From Azolla caroliniana (Eukaryota; Polypodiophyta), in assembly GCA_043228905.1 (NCBI GenBank), contig JBHGNT010000015.1, positions 5,766,001 through 5,830,000 of the forward strand: a stretch of DNA of 64,000 bases, read 5' to 3'. The notes beneath the pieces are model-generated. The model was not told where the DNA came from. It searched no databases and saw only the letters and a list, made by a program, of their open reading frames with translations. Position 1 is the stretch's first letter, and the number at the start of each line of letters is the position of its first letter. Below are positions 10,541 to 19,675 of the stretch, piece by piece. The position numbers were made by a program, and so were the translations under genes.

Positions 10541-10872
10541 AGGACACACTACACTTCAAAATTATATGAATACTCTGTCTTTGTACAACGCGCTCATCAG
10601 CGCTATTTATACAAGTCCACATGGGACTGTTAGGAGTACGGTGTACTTCAATGCTCACATGAGCATCTGACACTAACTACGAGACTATAACTTCCTAGTA
10701 GTCTAACCTATACTAGGCTTCCGGTTACGGATTGGATCCGGCATACCGGCTCCCCAGCTCACCGGTCCTTACTGCTTACCAGCTCGGTTGCTCATAGGCA
10801 TACCGATTCATCTCGTTTACCGGCTCAGGCTTATTCAGCCGATCCGGCTCCAGTTGAGCTTGCCGGTCAACA
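10426..10872 (-). repeat. C2 3' LTR
   Basis: Starts TGTTAAAGATTGC and ends GCCGGTCAACA on the plus strand. The same LTR type occurs at 59118-59516 (C9). A CTATTTATACAAGTCC box near 10608-10623 and the adjacent polypurine tract on the right fix minus orientation. It holds a long GA microsatellite. Confidence 0.88.
10491..10539. repeat. (GA)n microsatellite
   Basis: About 24 uninterrupted GA units inside the C2 3' LTR, with a shorter GA run at 10470-10483 just before it. Other LTRs of this family show only short GAGAGA runs, so the expansion is specific to this copy. The peptide frames across it (poly Ser-Leu or Arg-Glu) are not genes. Confidence 0.95.
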
Positions 10873-10890
10873 CTCCCCCTCAAGCTCAAC
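10873..10890 (-). promoter_or_regulatory. C2 polypurine tract
   Basis: On the minus strand GAGCTTGAGGGGGAG lies directly before the 3' LTR start TGTTGACC. This is the plus-strand priming site of retroelement replication. The same GCTTGAGG-GGGAG form flanks C4 and C9, with a variant in C8. Confidence 0.85.
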
Positions 10891-11374
10891 CTAAGGTAGG
10901 GTCGTAGTGTCAACCTTTGTGGCAGCCGGTTCTTCCAACCGACTTCTCCTGGCGTCGCTTCGCCTTGCTCGCGCTCCTTGTCCGGTCGAGTCCCGTTTGC
11001 CGCGACCCCTTTGGTTCTGTGGGCCTCGACCTTCCGCATGTTTGCTCAATAGGCCCATCTCAGCTCCTTCGCTGCTATGACTCCGGCGCTTGCCGATCCG
11101 TCGGTTCCTCCGCGATGGCATTGACTTCCGCTGCATCCGTGTCTCCTTGGCCTCTCGTTGATCCGACTCATCTGGATCCGTCTGTTGATCCGAATCGGCT
11201 GTCTCTGACTCATTCCAGCTCTTGTTCGAATCGGTATCCTCCAATTCAATTTTCGGTTTCAGGCCTCTCACCACATCGGACCACGTCTAGGTCTTGGCCT
11301 TCTCCGTGCTTCCCTTGGCTTCTTCAGCCGGTTCACCGAAGTCAAATTCTTCATTCGACTCCGCATCATGGCCA
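10891..11374 (-). pseudogene. C2 post-RNase-H tail, distal part
   Basis: Continues the extension that follows RNase H in this copia family, after a stop-containing stretch. It reads VVRGLKPKIELEDTDSNKSW, an acidic Asp/Glu/Ser-rich part, then the basic strings RKSMPSRRNRRIGKRRSHSS and RGRGKRDSTGQGARARRSDA just before the polypurine tract. The same order is present in C4, C8 and C9. I do not recognise a domain. Composition (acidic then Arg-rich) could suit nucleic-acid or nuclear-import contacts, but that is conjecture. Confidence 0.6.
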
Positions 11375-12160
11375 TTACGATCGTGATGACCTCCGTATAG
11401 CATGCACTTCTTCTTCTTCACAACCGCTCACTCCGACCTCTTCGGATGTGCCGACTTCCTTCGTCGACTCGGCTTCATTTTTCTTCTTGTCTCCACCTCT
11501 ACCGGTTCTTCTCTTACCTACGGGTTCAACAGTTTTTTTGCCTTTGCCCGTTTCGGTAGTGTCTTTGCCCTTGCGTCTCCCTCTCAAGTGCGGCACGTTG
11601 AGATGCTGAACACCAAGCATTTCGGTAAAGTGCTGCAACTTGTCCGACCCGAGCGGCTTGGTGAAGATGTCGGCAACTTGCCGATCCATGTGAACATACC
11701 GTAGTTCAACTTCACCGCTCAGGACCCGCTCACGCACGAAGTGATAATGCACTTCTATGTGCTTTGTGCGAGCATGGAACATAGGGTTCTTGGAGAGTTG
11801 CATGCTGCTGAGGTTATCGCAGTAGATCAGGATCGGGGTTGGTACCTCGATCCGCAGGTCTTGCAGTAGTCGCCGAAGCCAAATGGCTTCGTAGGTGGCA
11901 ACGGTCGCGCCCCGGTATTTAGCCTCAGTGCTGGATAGAGCCACTGTTGGCTGCTTTTTGCTGCTCCACGCAACAACCGCACTCCCAAGAGAAAACATAA
12001 AGCCGGAAGTTGAGCGACGATTTGTTGCATCTCCAGCCCAATCGGCATCCGTGTAGCCGACAAGATCTTCGATTATACCTTGCTAGTATAAGAGCCCCCG
12101 GTCCTTAGTGCCGCTTACATACCTCAGTATTCGTTGCGCGCACTGAAGGGCTCCACGGTC
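11375..12160 (-). pseudogene. C2 RNase H with start of tail
   Basis: The frame 11998-11375 carries [61 protein letters not shown] and [17 protein letters not shown], the classical copia RNase H signature with its acidic residues present. It runs on without a stop into the tail ([19 protein letters not shown] ... [13 protein letters not shown]), which shows that the tail was translated as part of pol. Upstream the GYTDADW-type part (12000-12160) is in another frame. Confidence 0.85.
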
Positions 12161-12165
12161 GGCTT

Positions 12166-13058
12166 CTACATGAATTGGCTTACCACTCCGACTGGATAGC
12201 TAATGTCGGGTCGGGTGATGGTCAAATAGATTAGGCTTCCGACTATTTGTCGGAACCGTTTCTCATTGTAGGCTGGTCCGGAGTTGGGATGGATCTTCTG
12301 ATTCCGGTCCAGGGGTGTGGAGACAGGTCGGCATTCCGTCATGCTGATCTTGTACAGTATATTCAATGCATAATGGCGTTGAGAAAGCAATATGCTGTCG
12401 GGGGTGCGGATCACCTCGATCCCCAAAAAATAATGAAGGTCCCCCAAGTCCTTCATATCGAATGCGTCCGACAACTGGGACTTGACGCGGTTGATTTCCG
12501 GAAGACCTGGGCCGGTGAGATACATACTAGACCGTTTGAGCATTGACGGATGAACATGGAAGAGTCCGACTTAGAGGCAACAAACCCCATCTTTCACAAC
12601 CGGTGGGTGATCTTAGCATTCCAAGCATGGGGGGCTTGCTTCAAGCCATACAATGACTTCCTCAGCCGACATACCGTCGATTTGTTCACCTCCGATTGAA
12701 ATCCGGGGGGCTGAGTCATAAAGACTTCTTCATCAAGATCTCCTTGAAGGAAGGCATTCTTCACATCCATTTGATGAAGATGCCACCCCCTTGACGCAGC
12801 AACCGCCAGTACCACACGAACCGTCGTCATCTTCGCTACAGGAGCGAAGGTCTCGTCGTAGTCGATTTCGTGGGTCTGCGCATATCCCTTCGCCACTAAC
12901 CGGGCCTTGTACCGATTAACTGTACCATCGGCATTGTACTTTATCTTGTACACCCACTTGCATCCGATCGGTTTACAGTGACGGGGAGGGTCAACCAGGT
13001 CTCCCAAGTTCCGTTGGCATCCAATGCCCGCATTTCTTCCTCCATAGCGGCACGCCAA
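12166..13058 (-). pseudogene. C2 reverse transcriptase, YVDD lost
   Basis: Reads [57 protein letters not shown] and [19 protein letters not shown]. The catalytic ILLYVDDLVI segment is missing: the N-terminal part ends in FIRQCSNGL and the next frame opens as SSMYLTGPGLPEINRVKSQL, so a short deletion near 12510-12530 removed the active-site loop and shifted the frame. It then continues SDAFDMKDLGDLHYFLGIEV to DISYPVGVVSQFM at 12166. This RT cannot be active. Confidence 0.85.
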
Positions 13059-13948
13059 TTTGCGTTGTTTGCCGCTTCTGCGTAGCTCTCCGGCTCATGC
13101 ACTTCTGTGACCTTGGTCATGTACGCATAATGATGCGCCATGTACTCGTTATACCCGTACCGTATAATGGGATCCTTCTGGCGGGTGGACCGGCATAACT
13201 CACCGTTACCCAGTATGAGACCCTTCTTGGCCGGTTCGGTCTTCGTTCCCGAAGGTCTGCCTATGTACTTGCTGAAGTCAGATACGCACTGATCCGACTC
13301 ATCATTACCAGTCTCAAATTCTGGCATCTTCTGCTTCCCTTTCTCTTTGCGTGTGAACCATCTCCTCGGTTCCTTGCGCGGGGAGAGCATGACGGAGTCT
13401 CCACTACTCGCCATCTCATCATCCGACTGGTTGGACTGATCCAGTCTCTCATTTGGTCTGCTTAACCGGAACGATTCGAGACTCTCATCTTGAGTCCCGG
13501 CTTCATCTTTCTCTACTTGGGCCGGTTCGGGCTCACTAGCCCCATCCTCCAACATCGGGTCAGGATCGGAAGTCGGAGTCGGTAAGGAATACCACGATGC
13601 TGATTCATCAAACTCGACATCTCGGCTGACTCGGACCTGCTTCGTCTGGGGGTTATAACACTTATACCCCTTTTGCTCTTGAGCATAGCCGACTAGGATG
13701 CATTTTTCAGATTTTGCATCCAGCTTTTTCCGCTTCTCCGGCACATGTACATAGGCTATGGTGCCGAATATCCAGAGGTGTCTCAAATTCGGCTTGCGCC
13801 TGAAATACAACTCATGAGCTGACACCTTGTCCCCGATCCGGTTCTGGATGTAAACGGCCGTTTGGACCCAGTAGAACTTGGGCATGCTCTTTTCCTCCAG
13901 CATTGCCCTAGCCACGTCAATCAGCGACCGATTCTTCCTTTCGGCCAC
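12941..13948 (-). pseudogene. C2 integrase C-terminal part and linker
   Basis: Uninterrupted 335-codon frame beginning at the ERKN motif that follows the catalytic Glu region (AERKNRSLIDVARAMLEE). It continues through AVYIQNRIGDKVSAHELYF and KCILVGYAQEQKGYKCYNP (the GKGY-like integrase C-terminal signature), then an acidic Ser-rich linker (PDPMLEDGASEPEPAQVEKD), RKEPRRWFTRKEKGKQK and IIRYGYNEYMAHHYAYMTKV. It overlaps the start of the RT segment in another frame. Confidence 0.85.
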
Positions 13949-14562
13949 ACCATTCTGTTGCGGTGTGTATCTGCAGCTGAATTCTCACCGAATTCCTTTT
14001 TGTTGCAGATAGCTGTTGAATTGGCCGGAAAAGTACTCTTTTCCGCCATCCGACCGTAGGCATTTGATCTTCCTCTCCGATTCCTGTTGAGGCTCCGGAA
14101 ACACTCGAGGACTTCGCTCTTCCGCTCAATGAGGTAGATCCACGTATGCCGCATGTAGTCGTCGATGAAGGAGACGAAATATCGACTCCCGCCAATGCTA
14201 ACATTTTGTGCCGGTCCCCACGCATCCGAATGGATAAGATCGAGCTTGTTACGGCTTCAATTTCTTTCGGTGGGGAATGGAAGCCGGTGTTGCTTCCCGA
14301 GTTGGCAGGCTTCACAAATCTAGGCTCTCTGGCCGCTAAACTTTGGCACAAGCCGAAAACGACTTGTTCCATTTGCAGGTCTTGAAGCCTCTGGTAGTTG
14401 ACGTGGCCGATCCTCTTGTGCGACAGGTCGATATCCGACTCGACCTTCTGTCCTTTGGCGAACAGTGCAGTGCCGACATCATTGGTGTTGAGGATAAACA
14501 TCCTCTGTCCATTGGTTTTCTTGTTCTTCTTCGTTGGTTTTTCCTTCAAGCAAAGTCGGCTA
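13917..14562 (-). pseudogene. C2 leader, gag start, pre-integrase and integrase core
   Basis: From the primer site leftward: leader, then ATGGACAGAGG (the MDRG gag start seen intact in C10 at 62013) fused directly to RMFILNTNDVGTALFAKGQ, the pre-integrase domain, then ESDIDLSHKRIGHVNYQ (relatives have LWHKRIGH). Integrase core pieces follow in other frames (HTWIYLIERKSEVLECF near 14154-14100, down to the RKEESV string). Gag and protease are deleted, probably through AGAGG microhomology. Confidence 0.75.
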
Positions 14563-14594
14563 CAGAGGTTCTCAACCCTCGCGCTTTGATACCA
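14563..14594 (-). promoter_or_regulatory. C2 primer-binding site (tRNA-Met type)
   Basis: Minus strand reads TGGTATCAAAGCGCGAGG directly next to the LTR end at 14595, followed by GTTGAGAACC. It matches the TGGTATCAGAGC(A/G)CGAGG sites of C5 (29767) and C10 (61941), with one G-to-A change. This form pairs with the 3' end of initiator tRNA-Met. Confidence 0.9.
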
Positions 14595-14941
14595 TGAAAA
14601 GAATAGTGTGCGGAAGCAATATAGGAAACCGAACAACAGAAGACACAGGTTTAATGGAAAGCTTAGGTTTGCACAGTATGCACGGGAGAGACAGAGAGAA
14701 AGTAATCACAAGAACTTAATTCAAAAATAATACTCGATTTGTACATCATGTGTGTTCAATGAACACTTTTATACAAGTCCTTTTCGGACTGTCAGAAGTA
14801 CAGACAGTACTTCAATGCTCATTAAGGAGCCCCGAAGAGGCATTTTAGACTATTTACAATTATAGTCTTCTGAAATGATTTCGGTTTTCGATTTCGGTTT
14901 TGGTACTTCTCTTCCCATACGGAGGGACATGTTTCCCAACA
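14595..14941 (-). repeat. LTR shared by C2 (5' side) and C3 (3' side)
   Basis: Begins TGAAAAGAATAGTGTGCGG and ends GTTTCCCAACA on the plus strand. A primer-binding site touches its left end and a polypurine tract (minus GGAGTGAAGGGAGAGTTTG) its right end, so it is at once the 5' LTR of the left element and the 3' LTR of the right one. The TTTTATACAAGTCC box near 14768-14781 gives minus orientation. Confidence 0.85.
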
Positions 14942-14951
14942 AACTCTCCCT

Positions 14952-15533
14952 TCACTCCGGCATGGGGTACTTCACCAGAGCGACTCTCTGTCGGCACGCG
15001 TTTAGCTTTTCGGCTGACAACACCTTCGTCAGCATATCCGATCCATTTTCGGCCGCGTGGATCTTCACTAGAGAAAAATCCTTTTCTTCAATTCGCTCTT
15101 GGTGCCAATGATATCTTCTCTGGATGTGTTTGGTCCTCGAGTGGTAGGCGGCATTTTTCGCAAGGTGGATGACACTCTGGTTATTGCAATGGAGTTGGAA
15201 TTCTTCCTGCCAAATTCCCAGCTCACCGATAAAATCCTTCATCCATATGATTTCCTTGCCAGCTTCAATTGCGGCCTTATATTCGGCTTCCGTGGTCGAT
15301 AGCGCCACGGCCTTCTGCAGCCTTGACTGCCATGAAACAACTCCCCCTGCATAAGTCATTATGTAGCCGGACGTGGATCGGTTGGTATCCACATCAGCCG
15401 ACATGTCCGAGTCAGTATATCCTTCCAGTGTGGGGTTACCGGAATTGAAACAAAGATACACGTTCGAGGTGTATTTTAGGTACCGAAGTATCCACTTCAC
15501 GGTAGCCCAATGCTCTCTTCCGGGGTTGCTCAT
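14952..15533 (-). pseudogene. C3 RNase H
   Basis: Open frame of 193 codons: GREHWATVKWILRYLKYTSN, GYTDSDMSADVDTNRSTSGY, VALSTTEAEYKAAIEAGKEI, HLAKNAAYHSRTKHIQRRYH, and a C-terminus at VKYPMPE just before the polypurine tract. The usual LYCDNQSAIHLAKN reads LHCNNQSVIHLAKN, so a catalytic Asp position is Asn. The frame is otherwise well kept, with no tail after RNase H, unlike C2, C4, C8 and C9. Confidence 0.88.
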
Positions 15534-15536
15534 ATA

Positions 15537-15996
15537 TTAGCTAACCACGTCAACTGCATATCCTATGTCCGACATGGTACATACCATTGCATACATCAGG
15601 CTTCCAACCACCGAGGCATAAGGGATTTTTAACATCTCGGCCTTCTCAGTTTTCGATTTCGGATATATTGTTCTTTGCTTAGCTTGCAGTTCGTCGGTAG
15701 TGTCAAGCAGACCGGTTTTGTGATTTCCATGCCGAATCTCTAGAGCACCTTTGTCACGTACTTTTCTTGTGACAGCCACAAGAATTTCTTTGTTTGATCT
15801 CAAACAATCTGCATCCCCAAGATTTGCTTTGCCAGGCCCATATCCTTCATCGAAAACGATCTGCTCAAGGCCTTCTTCAACACTTGAACCTTCATATGGT
15901 TCCGTCCGACAATCAACATGTCGTCCACGTAGAACAGGAGGATGAGGAAATATCTTCACCACCGGGGCAAATATCTCGTCGAAATATACACCCTTC
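15537..15996 (-). pseudogene. C3 reverse transcriptase remnant with internal deletion
   Basis: In shifting frames the stretch reads DEIFAPVVKI, then immediately FLILLFYVDDMLIVGRN, LKKALSRSFSMKDMGLAKQI and LSQEKYVTKVL, ending near SLMYAMVCTMSDIGYAVDVVS at 15540. The part coding for the MDVKTAFLHG to KQAPR region is absent. The YVDD box survives but stops and frame changes inactivate the protein. Confidence 0.8.
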
Positions 15997-16372
15997 TGTA
16001 AAAAGAATAGTGTGTGGAAGCAATAGAAAACCGAACATAGAAACGCAAGTTTAATGGAGAGCTTGAATATACATAGTACGTGGGAGAGACAGAAAGAGAG
16101 AGAGAAGACACACAGAAATTCAATTCAAAATAATACTCAATTTGTACATAGGATGTGCTCAGTGAGCACCGGGGAAAATATCTCGTCGAAATATACACCC
16201 TTCTGTAAAAAGAATAGTGTGTGGAAGCAATAGAAAACCGAACATAGAAACACAAGTTTAATGGAGAGCTTGAATATACATAGTACGCGGGAGAGACAGA
16301 AAGAGAGAGAGAAGACACACAAAAATTCAATTCAAAATAATACTCAATCTGTACATAGGATGTGCTCAGTGA
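15959..16372. repeat. 207-bp tandem duplication across an RT/LTR junction
   Basis: Two adjacent near-identical units start with CACCGGGG and AAATATCTCGTCG (15959 and 16166) and each holds a bit of C3 RT followed by the first part of the C4-type LTR (TGTAAAAAGAATAGTG at 15997 and 16204). Each unit ends GGATGTGCTCAGTGAG. The period is 207 bp. The duplication therefore occurred after the LTR had joined the RT fragment. Confidence 0.88.
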
Positions 16373-16603
16373 GCACTTTTATACAAGTCCATACGGACTG
16401 ACAGACGTACTGATACGTACTTTAATGCTCATAAATGAGCTCTACACTAACTCCCAAAATATATTCCTACACGGAATATCTTTCCAACGGCCTCAAGGTT
16501 TACGCACCGCTACGGCTTCTCGTTGCGTACCGGTTTATGCACCGGTTCGGCCTAATTGATTGCTCCCAACTGATCCGCCCAATGTTGAGCTTGTATCTCA
16601 ACA
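16204..16603 (-). repeat. C4 3' LTR
   Basis: Begins TGTAAAAAGAATAGTGTG and ends GTATCTCAACA on the plus strand, about 400 bp. On the minus strand it starts TGTTGAGATACAAGCTCAAC, as do the plus-strand LTRs of C8 (51174) and, with changes, C10 (61540). A TTTTATACAAGTCC box near 16378 sets orientation. A partial extra copy (15997-16165) comes from the 207-bp duplication. Confidence 0.9.
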
Positions 16604-16622
16604 CTCCCCCTCAAGCTCAACT
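16604..16622 (-). promoter_or_regulatory. C4 polypurine tract
   Basis: Minus strand GTTGAGCTTGAGGGGGAG directly precedes the LTR start TGTTGAGA. It is the expected plus-strand priming site at the 3' end of the C4 internal region. Confidence 0.88.
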
Positions 16623-16681
16623 TGAGGCTCCATCTGCTGTTCCGGATCATTGCTCTGGTTCCTTCTGGCTTCACGCCTTGC

Positions 16682-17497
16682 TCACGCTCCTCGACCTCCT
16701 CGATTCCGCGCGCCTCGACCCTTTTGGTCGGCTTGTTTGCTCACACAGCCCTTCTCAGCTTCCTTGTTGTTGCGGTGCTGGCACCTCTTTTGCTGCCTTC
16801 TCTTCTGCTTGGCCCTTGGCTGATTCAGTGTATCCGAATCAAACATCTGAACCGACTCGGCTTCCTCCGATTGTTTTTCGCTCTCATCCAAGTTGGCTGT
16901 CTCCAACTCTTCTTCGGTCTTCTCGCGCTTGATGGCTTCATCTCCCGCACGCTTGGTTGGATTCGACTCTTTTTTTCGGCTGCTCCCCTTATGTCCCGCA
17001 CGCTTGGTTGGCTTCGAATCTTCCGCGGATCTGCCCTCGGCTTCTTCAGCCCATCCGAAATCGAATTCGTCATCTGACTTGACGTCGCGGTCTTCCGGAA
17101 CTTCTCTCCCCCTTTCGTGGTCATTCGGGACGTCTCTCCCCCTCAAGTTCGGCACGTCGAGGTGACGCAACCCAAGTGCACCCGAGAATTGCTGCAACTT
17201 GTCCAGACCAAGAGGCTTGGTGAAGACGTCGGCGGTCTGCCGATCCGTCGGAACATACTGAAGTTTGTCTTCACTGGAGAGTTCACGCTCGCGGACAAAA
17301 TGGTACTGCACCTCAATGTTGTTAGTCCGGGGGTGGAAGATGGGGTTCTTTGCTAGTTGGATGTTGCTGAGGTTGTCGCAGTAGATTGTCGTTGGATTAG
17401 ATACATCCACCTGCAGATCCTTAAGTAGCCGCTTCAACCATATGGCTTCGCATGTCACGACAACATCTCCTTTATACTCGGCTTCGGTGCTCGACAA
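16682..17497 (-). pseudogene. C4 RNase H fused to conserved acidic/basic tail
   Basis: One open frame of 271 codons. The first third is copia RNase H: SSTEAEYKGDVVVTCEAIWL, TIYCDNLSNIQLAKNPIFH, VQYHFVRERELSSEDKL, TADVFTKPLGLDKLQQFSG. After HLDVPNLRGRD it continues as a long tail: acidic KSDDEFDFGWAEEAEGRSAE, repeats PTKRAGHKGSS and NPTKRAGDEA, ELETANLDESEKQSEEAES, then basic RAKQKRRQQKRCQHRNN and KGRGARNRGGRGA. This is the cleanest evidence here that the tail is translated in frame with pol. No known domain recognised; similar tails occur in C2, C8 and C9. Confidence 0.88.
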
Positions 17498-18738
17498 CGC
17501 AACTTTCGGCTGCTTCTTGCTACTCCACGCGATCGCGGCACTCCCGTGAGAGAACGCAAAACCGGACGTGGATCGGCGATCGGCGACGTTGCCGGCCTAG
17601 TCGGTATCCGTGTAGCCGACCAACTGCGGGGATGTATCAGACCGATATACTAGCCCCCGATCCTTAGTGCCACTGACGTACCGGAGTATGCGTTGTGTGC
17701 ACTGAAGGTGTTCCTCGGTCGATTGCACCATGAACTGACTAATCACCCCGACCGGGTAGCTGAGATCTGGTCGGGTGATGGTCAAGTATATAAGGCTTCT
17801 AACTATTTGTCAAAACCTCGTCGGGTTGCACACCTTTCCGGAATTGGGGCGAAGCTTGACGGTTCTATCCAGGCAGACTTACAATCGGCCATCCCGAATT
17901 TGAAGAGCATACTTAGCATGTAATGCCGTTGGCTGATTAGTATGCCTTCGGGGGTGCGGATCACTTCGATCGCGAGGAAGTAATGAAGGTCACCCAGATC
18001 CTTCATGTCGAATAATGCCGCAAGCTGGAGCTTCACGCGATCAATTCCACTTAGGTCGGCGCCGGTGATGACCAAGTCATCATCATAAAGTAAAATACTA
18101 ACCGGCCCGAGTCGACCTTTCCGGATGAACAGTGAGGAGTCCGATTACGACATCGCAAAGCCCATCCGACGCTGTTGCTGCGTGATCTTCGTGTTCTAGG
18201 CATGCGGGGCTTGCTTTAGTCCGTAAAGGGACTTCTTTAATCGGCACACCGCCGAAGTGTTCATTCTGGAGTGAAATCCGGGGGGTTGTACCATGTACAC
18301 TTGTTCCTCAAGCTCACCTTGCAGGAACACATTCTTTACATCCATCTAATGTAAGTGCCACCCCTTTGCTGCAGCTATCGTGAGCAAAACACAGACGGTC
18401 GTCATCTTCGCGACAGGTGCAAACGTCTCATCGTAGTCGATGCCGTGTTGCTGCGCGTAACCTTTTGCTACTAACTGGGCCTTTTATCGGTTGACCGAGC
18501 CGTCAATGTTGTACTTGACCTTGTACACCCACATACATCCGATGGGCTTCACACCTTTCGGTGCGCCAACCAAGTCCCAGGTTTCATTTTCCGCCAATGT
18601 GTGCATCTCTTCCTCCATTGCGGCAAGCCAATTTGCATCCTTCGCCGCTTCTGCGTAGCTCTCCAGCTCACGCACTTCCGCTACACACGTCATGTATGCA
18701 TAGTGATGCACCATGTACTCGTTGTAACCGAACTGCAC
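17498..18738 (-). pseudogene. C4 reverse transcriptase (YDDD in place of YVDD)
   Basis: From right: VKPIGCMWVYKVKYNIDGSV (ending 18484), [21 protein letters not shown][16 protein letters not shown], [19 protein letters not shown], then ILLYDDDLVITGADLSGID near 18096-18060, where the catalytic YVDD reads YDDD. It continues AALFDMKDLGDLHYFLAIEV (17803-18075) and TRPDLSYPVGVISQFMVQS, CTQRILRYVSGTKDRGLVYR (17597-17785). Several stops (for example after HLH) and frame changes make it a pseudogene. Confidence 0.85.
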
Positions 18739-19650
18739 AACAGGGTTCTTCTGGCGGGTAGATCATCGTAATTGTTCATTGGCCGATGTTAAGGCTTTCT
18801 TAGCCGACGGACTTCGTTCTTGAAGACCCCTCATCACTTCCCTCGGAATCGGACTCGTGTCGATCCGACTTGTTCCTATCCGTGCCGTAATCCGGCACCT
18901 TCTTCTTCCATTTTTACTTGCGCGTAAGCCGTCTCCTCGGCTTCCTACGCGGGAATGCACGACCGAGTCTCCACTACTCGCCGGCTCTTCATCGGACTGG
19001 TCGCTCATCCGGAGGCATCTCGGCCTCGCTGACCTCATCGTCAGAACTCAGATTGGAGGTGAGGTCCGGAGTCAGAGGCAAGTACCAGGATGCAGATTCA
19101 TCAAACACAACGTCGCGGATCACACGCGCTTGTTTGGTGTGAGGGTTAGAACACTTATAACCCTTCTACTCGTCCAAATAGCCGACCAAGATACACTTCT
19201 CGGCTTTCGTGTCTAGCTTCCTCCGCTTCTCCTTCGGTACATGCACATACGCAATGCTACCGAAAACTCTTAAGTGTCGCAAATTCGGCTTTGTTCCGAA
19301 GTATAACTCATGCGCCGACACTTTTTCTCTGATCCGGTTCTAGATGTAGATCGCGGTCCGAACCGCTTCGGCCCAGTAGAACTTGGGCAAGCTCTTCTCC
19401 TCCAGCATTGCCCGTGCCACTTCCACAACCGACCGATTTTTCCTTTCGGCCACGCCGCTTTGCTTCGGCGTATATTTGCAACTAAATTCACGTCGAATTC
19501 CCATATGTTGTAGATACCCGTTGAATTCACCGAAAAAGTACTCTTTTCCGCCATTCGACCGTAGGCCCTTGATGTTTCTTCCTGTTTCTCTTTAGAAGAA
19601 ACTCTTGAGGTCCCGGAAATAATCAAAGACTTCACTCTTCTTCTCAATGA
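18739..19650 (-). pseudogene. C4 integrase C-terminal part and linker
   Basis: Pieces in alternating frames: the ERKN region near 19450, AQAMLEE-type and FYWAEAVRTAIYI strings near 19400-19350, the KCILVGY-like region near 19200, and the Ser/Asp linker with DQSDEEPASSGDSVVHS and KKALTSANEQLR (18763-19038). The core is cut at 19650, where LIEKKSEVFDYFRD is preceded by telomere-type repeats instead of the IHSDVWGP...TWIY segment. The catalytic N-terminal part of the core is therefore lost. Confidence 0.75.
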
Positions 19651-19675
19651 GGTTTAGGGTTTAGGGTTTAGGGTT
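19651..19675 (+). repeat. Interstitial telomere-type repeat (TTTAGGG)3
   Basis: Three perfect TTTAGGG units (19653-19673) plus GG before and TT after lie inside C4 integrase. In the related copy C2 about 100 bp of coding sequence occupy the same place between CAATGAG (14130s) and TCGAGCTTG (14240s). In C4 these two flanks are joined by the telomeric units alone. This looks like a deletion filled with telomeric repeats during break repair. Confidence 0.93.

Larger units (their letters stand above)
10426..14594 (-). mobile_element. C2: Ty1/copia element with gag deleted
   Basis: Minus-strand copia with 3' LTR (10426-10872), polypurine tract, post-RNase-H tail, RNase H, RT, linker, integrase, pre-integrase part and a primer-binding site ending at 14594. 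Gag and protease are absent: leader sequence and the first gag codons run directly into the pre-integrase motif RMFILNTND. The LTR that abuts its primer site (14595-14941) is a different subfamily from its 3' LTR, so C2 and C3 share an LTR. Confidence 0.82.
14942..15996 (-). mobile_element. C3: copia fragment, RT to RNase H
   Basis: Minus-strand copia of a lineage different from C2/C4: its RNase H ends DMLTKVLSAEKLNACRQRVA instead of [10 protein letters not shown]. Its 3' LTR is 14595-14941. Its upstream end is cut inside RT at 15996 by an LTR of the C4 type. A large part of RT is deleted: FAPVVKI is joined directly to the FLILLFYVDDMLIVGRN region near 15955. Confidence 0.8.

Noticed and set aside
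10341-10673. ORFs with Arg-Glu or Ser-Leu runs
   Set aside because: They are translations of the (GA)n microsatellite in the C2 LTR.
16682-17497. Envelope gene after copia pol
   Set aside because: The tail is in frame with RNase H, has no signal peptide or membrane segment, and is acidic/basic, unlike env-type ORFs.
19651-19675. Chromosome end or large telomeric tract
   Set aside because: Only three repeat units, embedded within a copia integrase with coding sequence on both sides.
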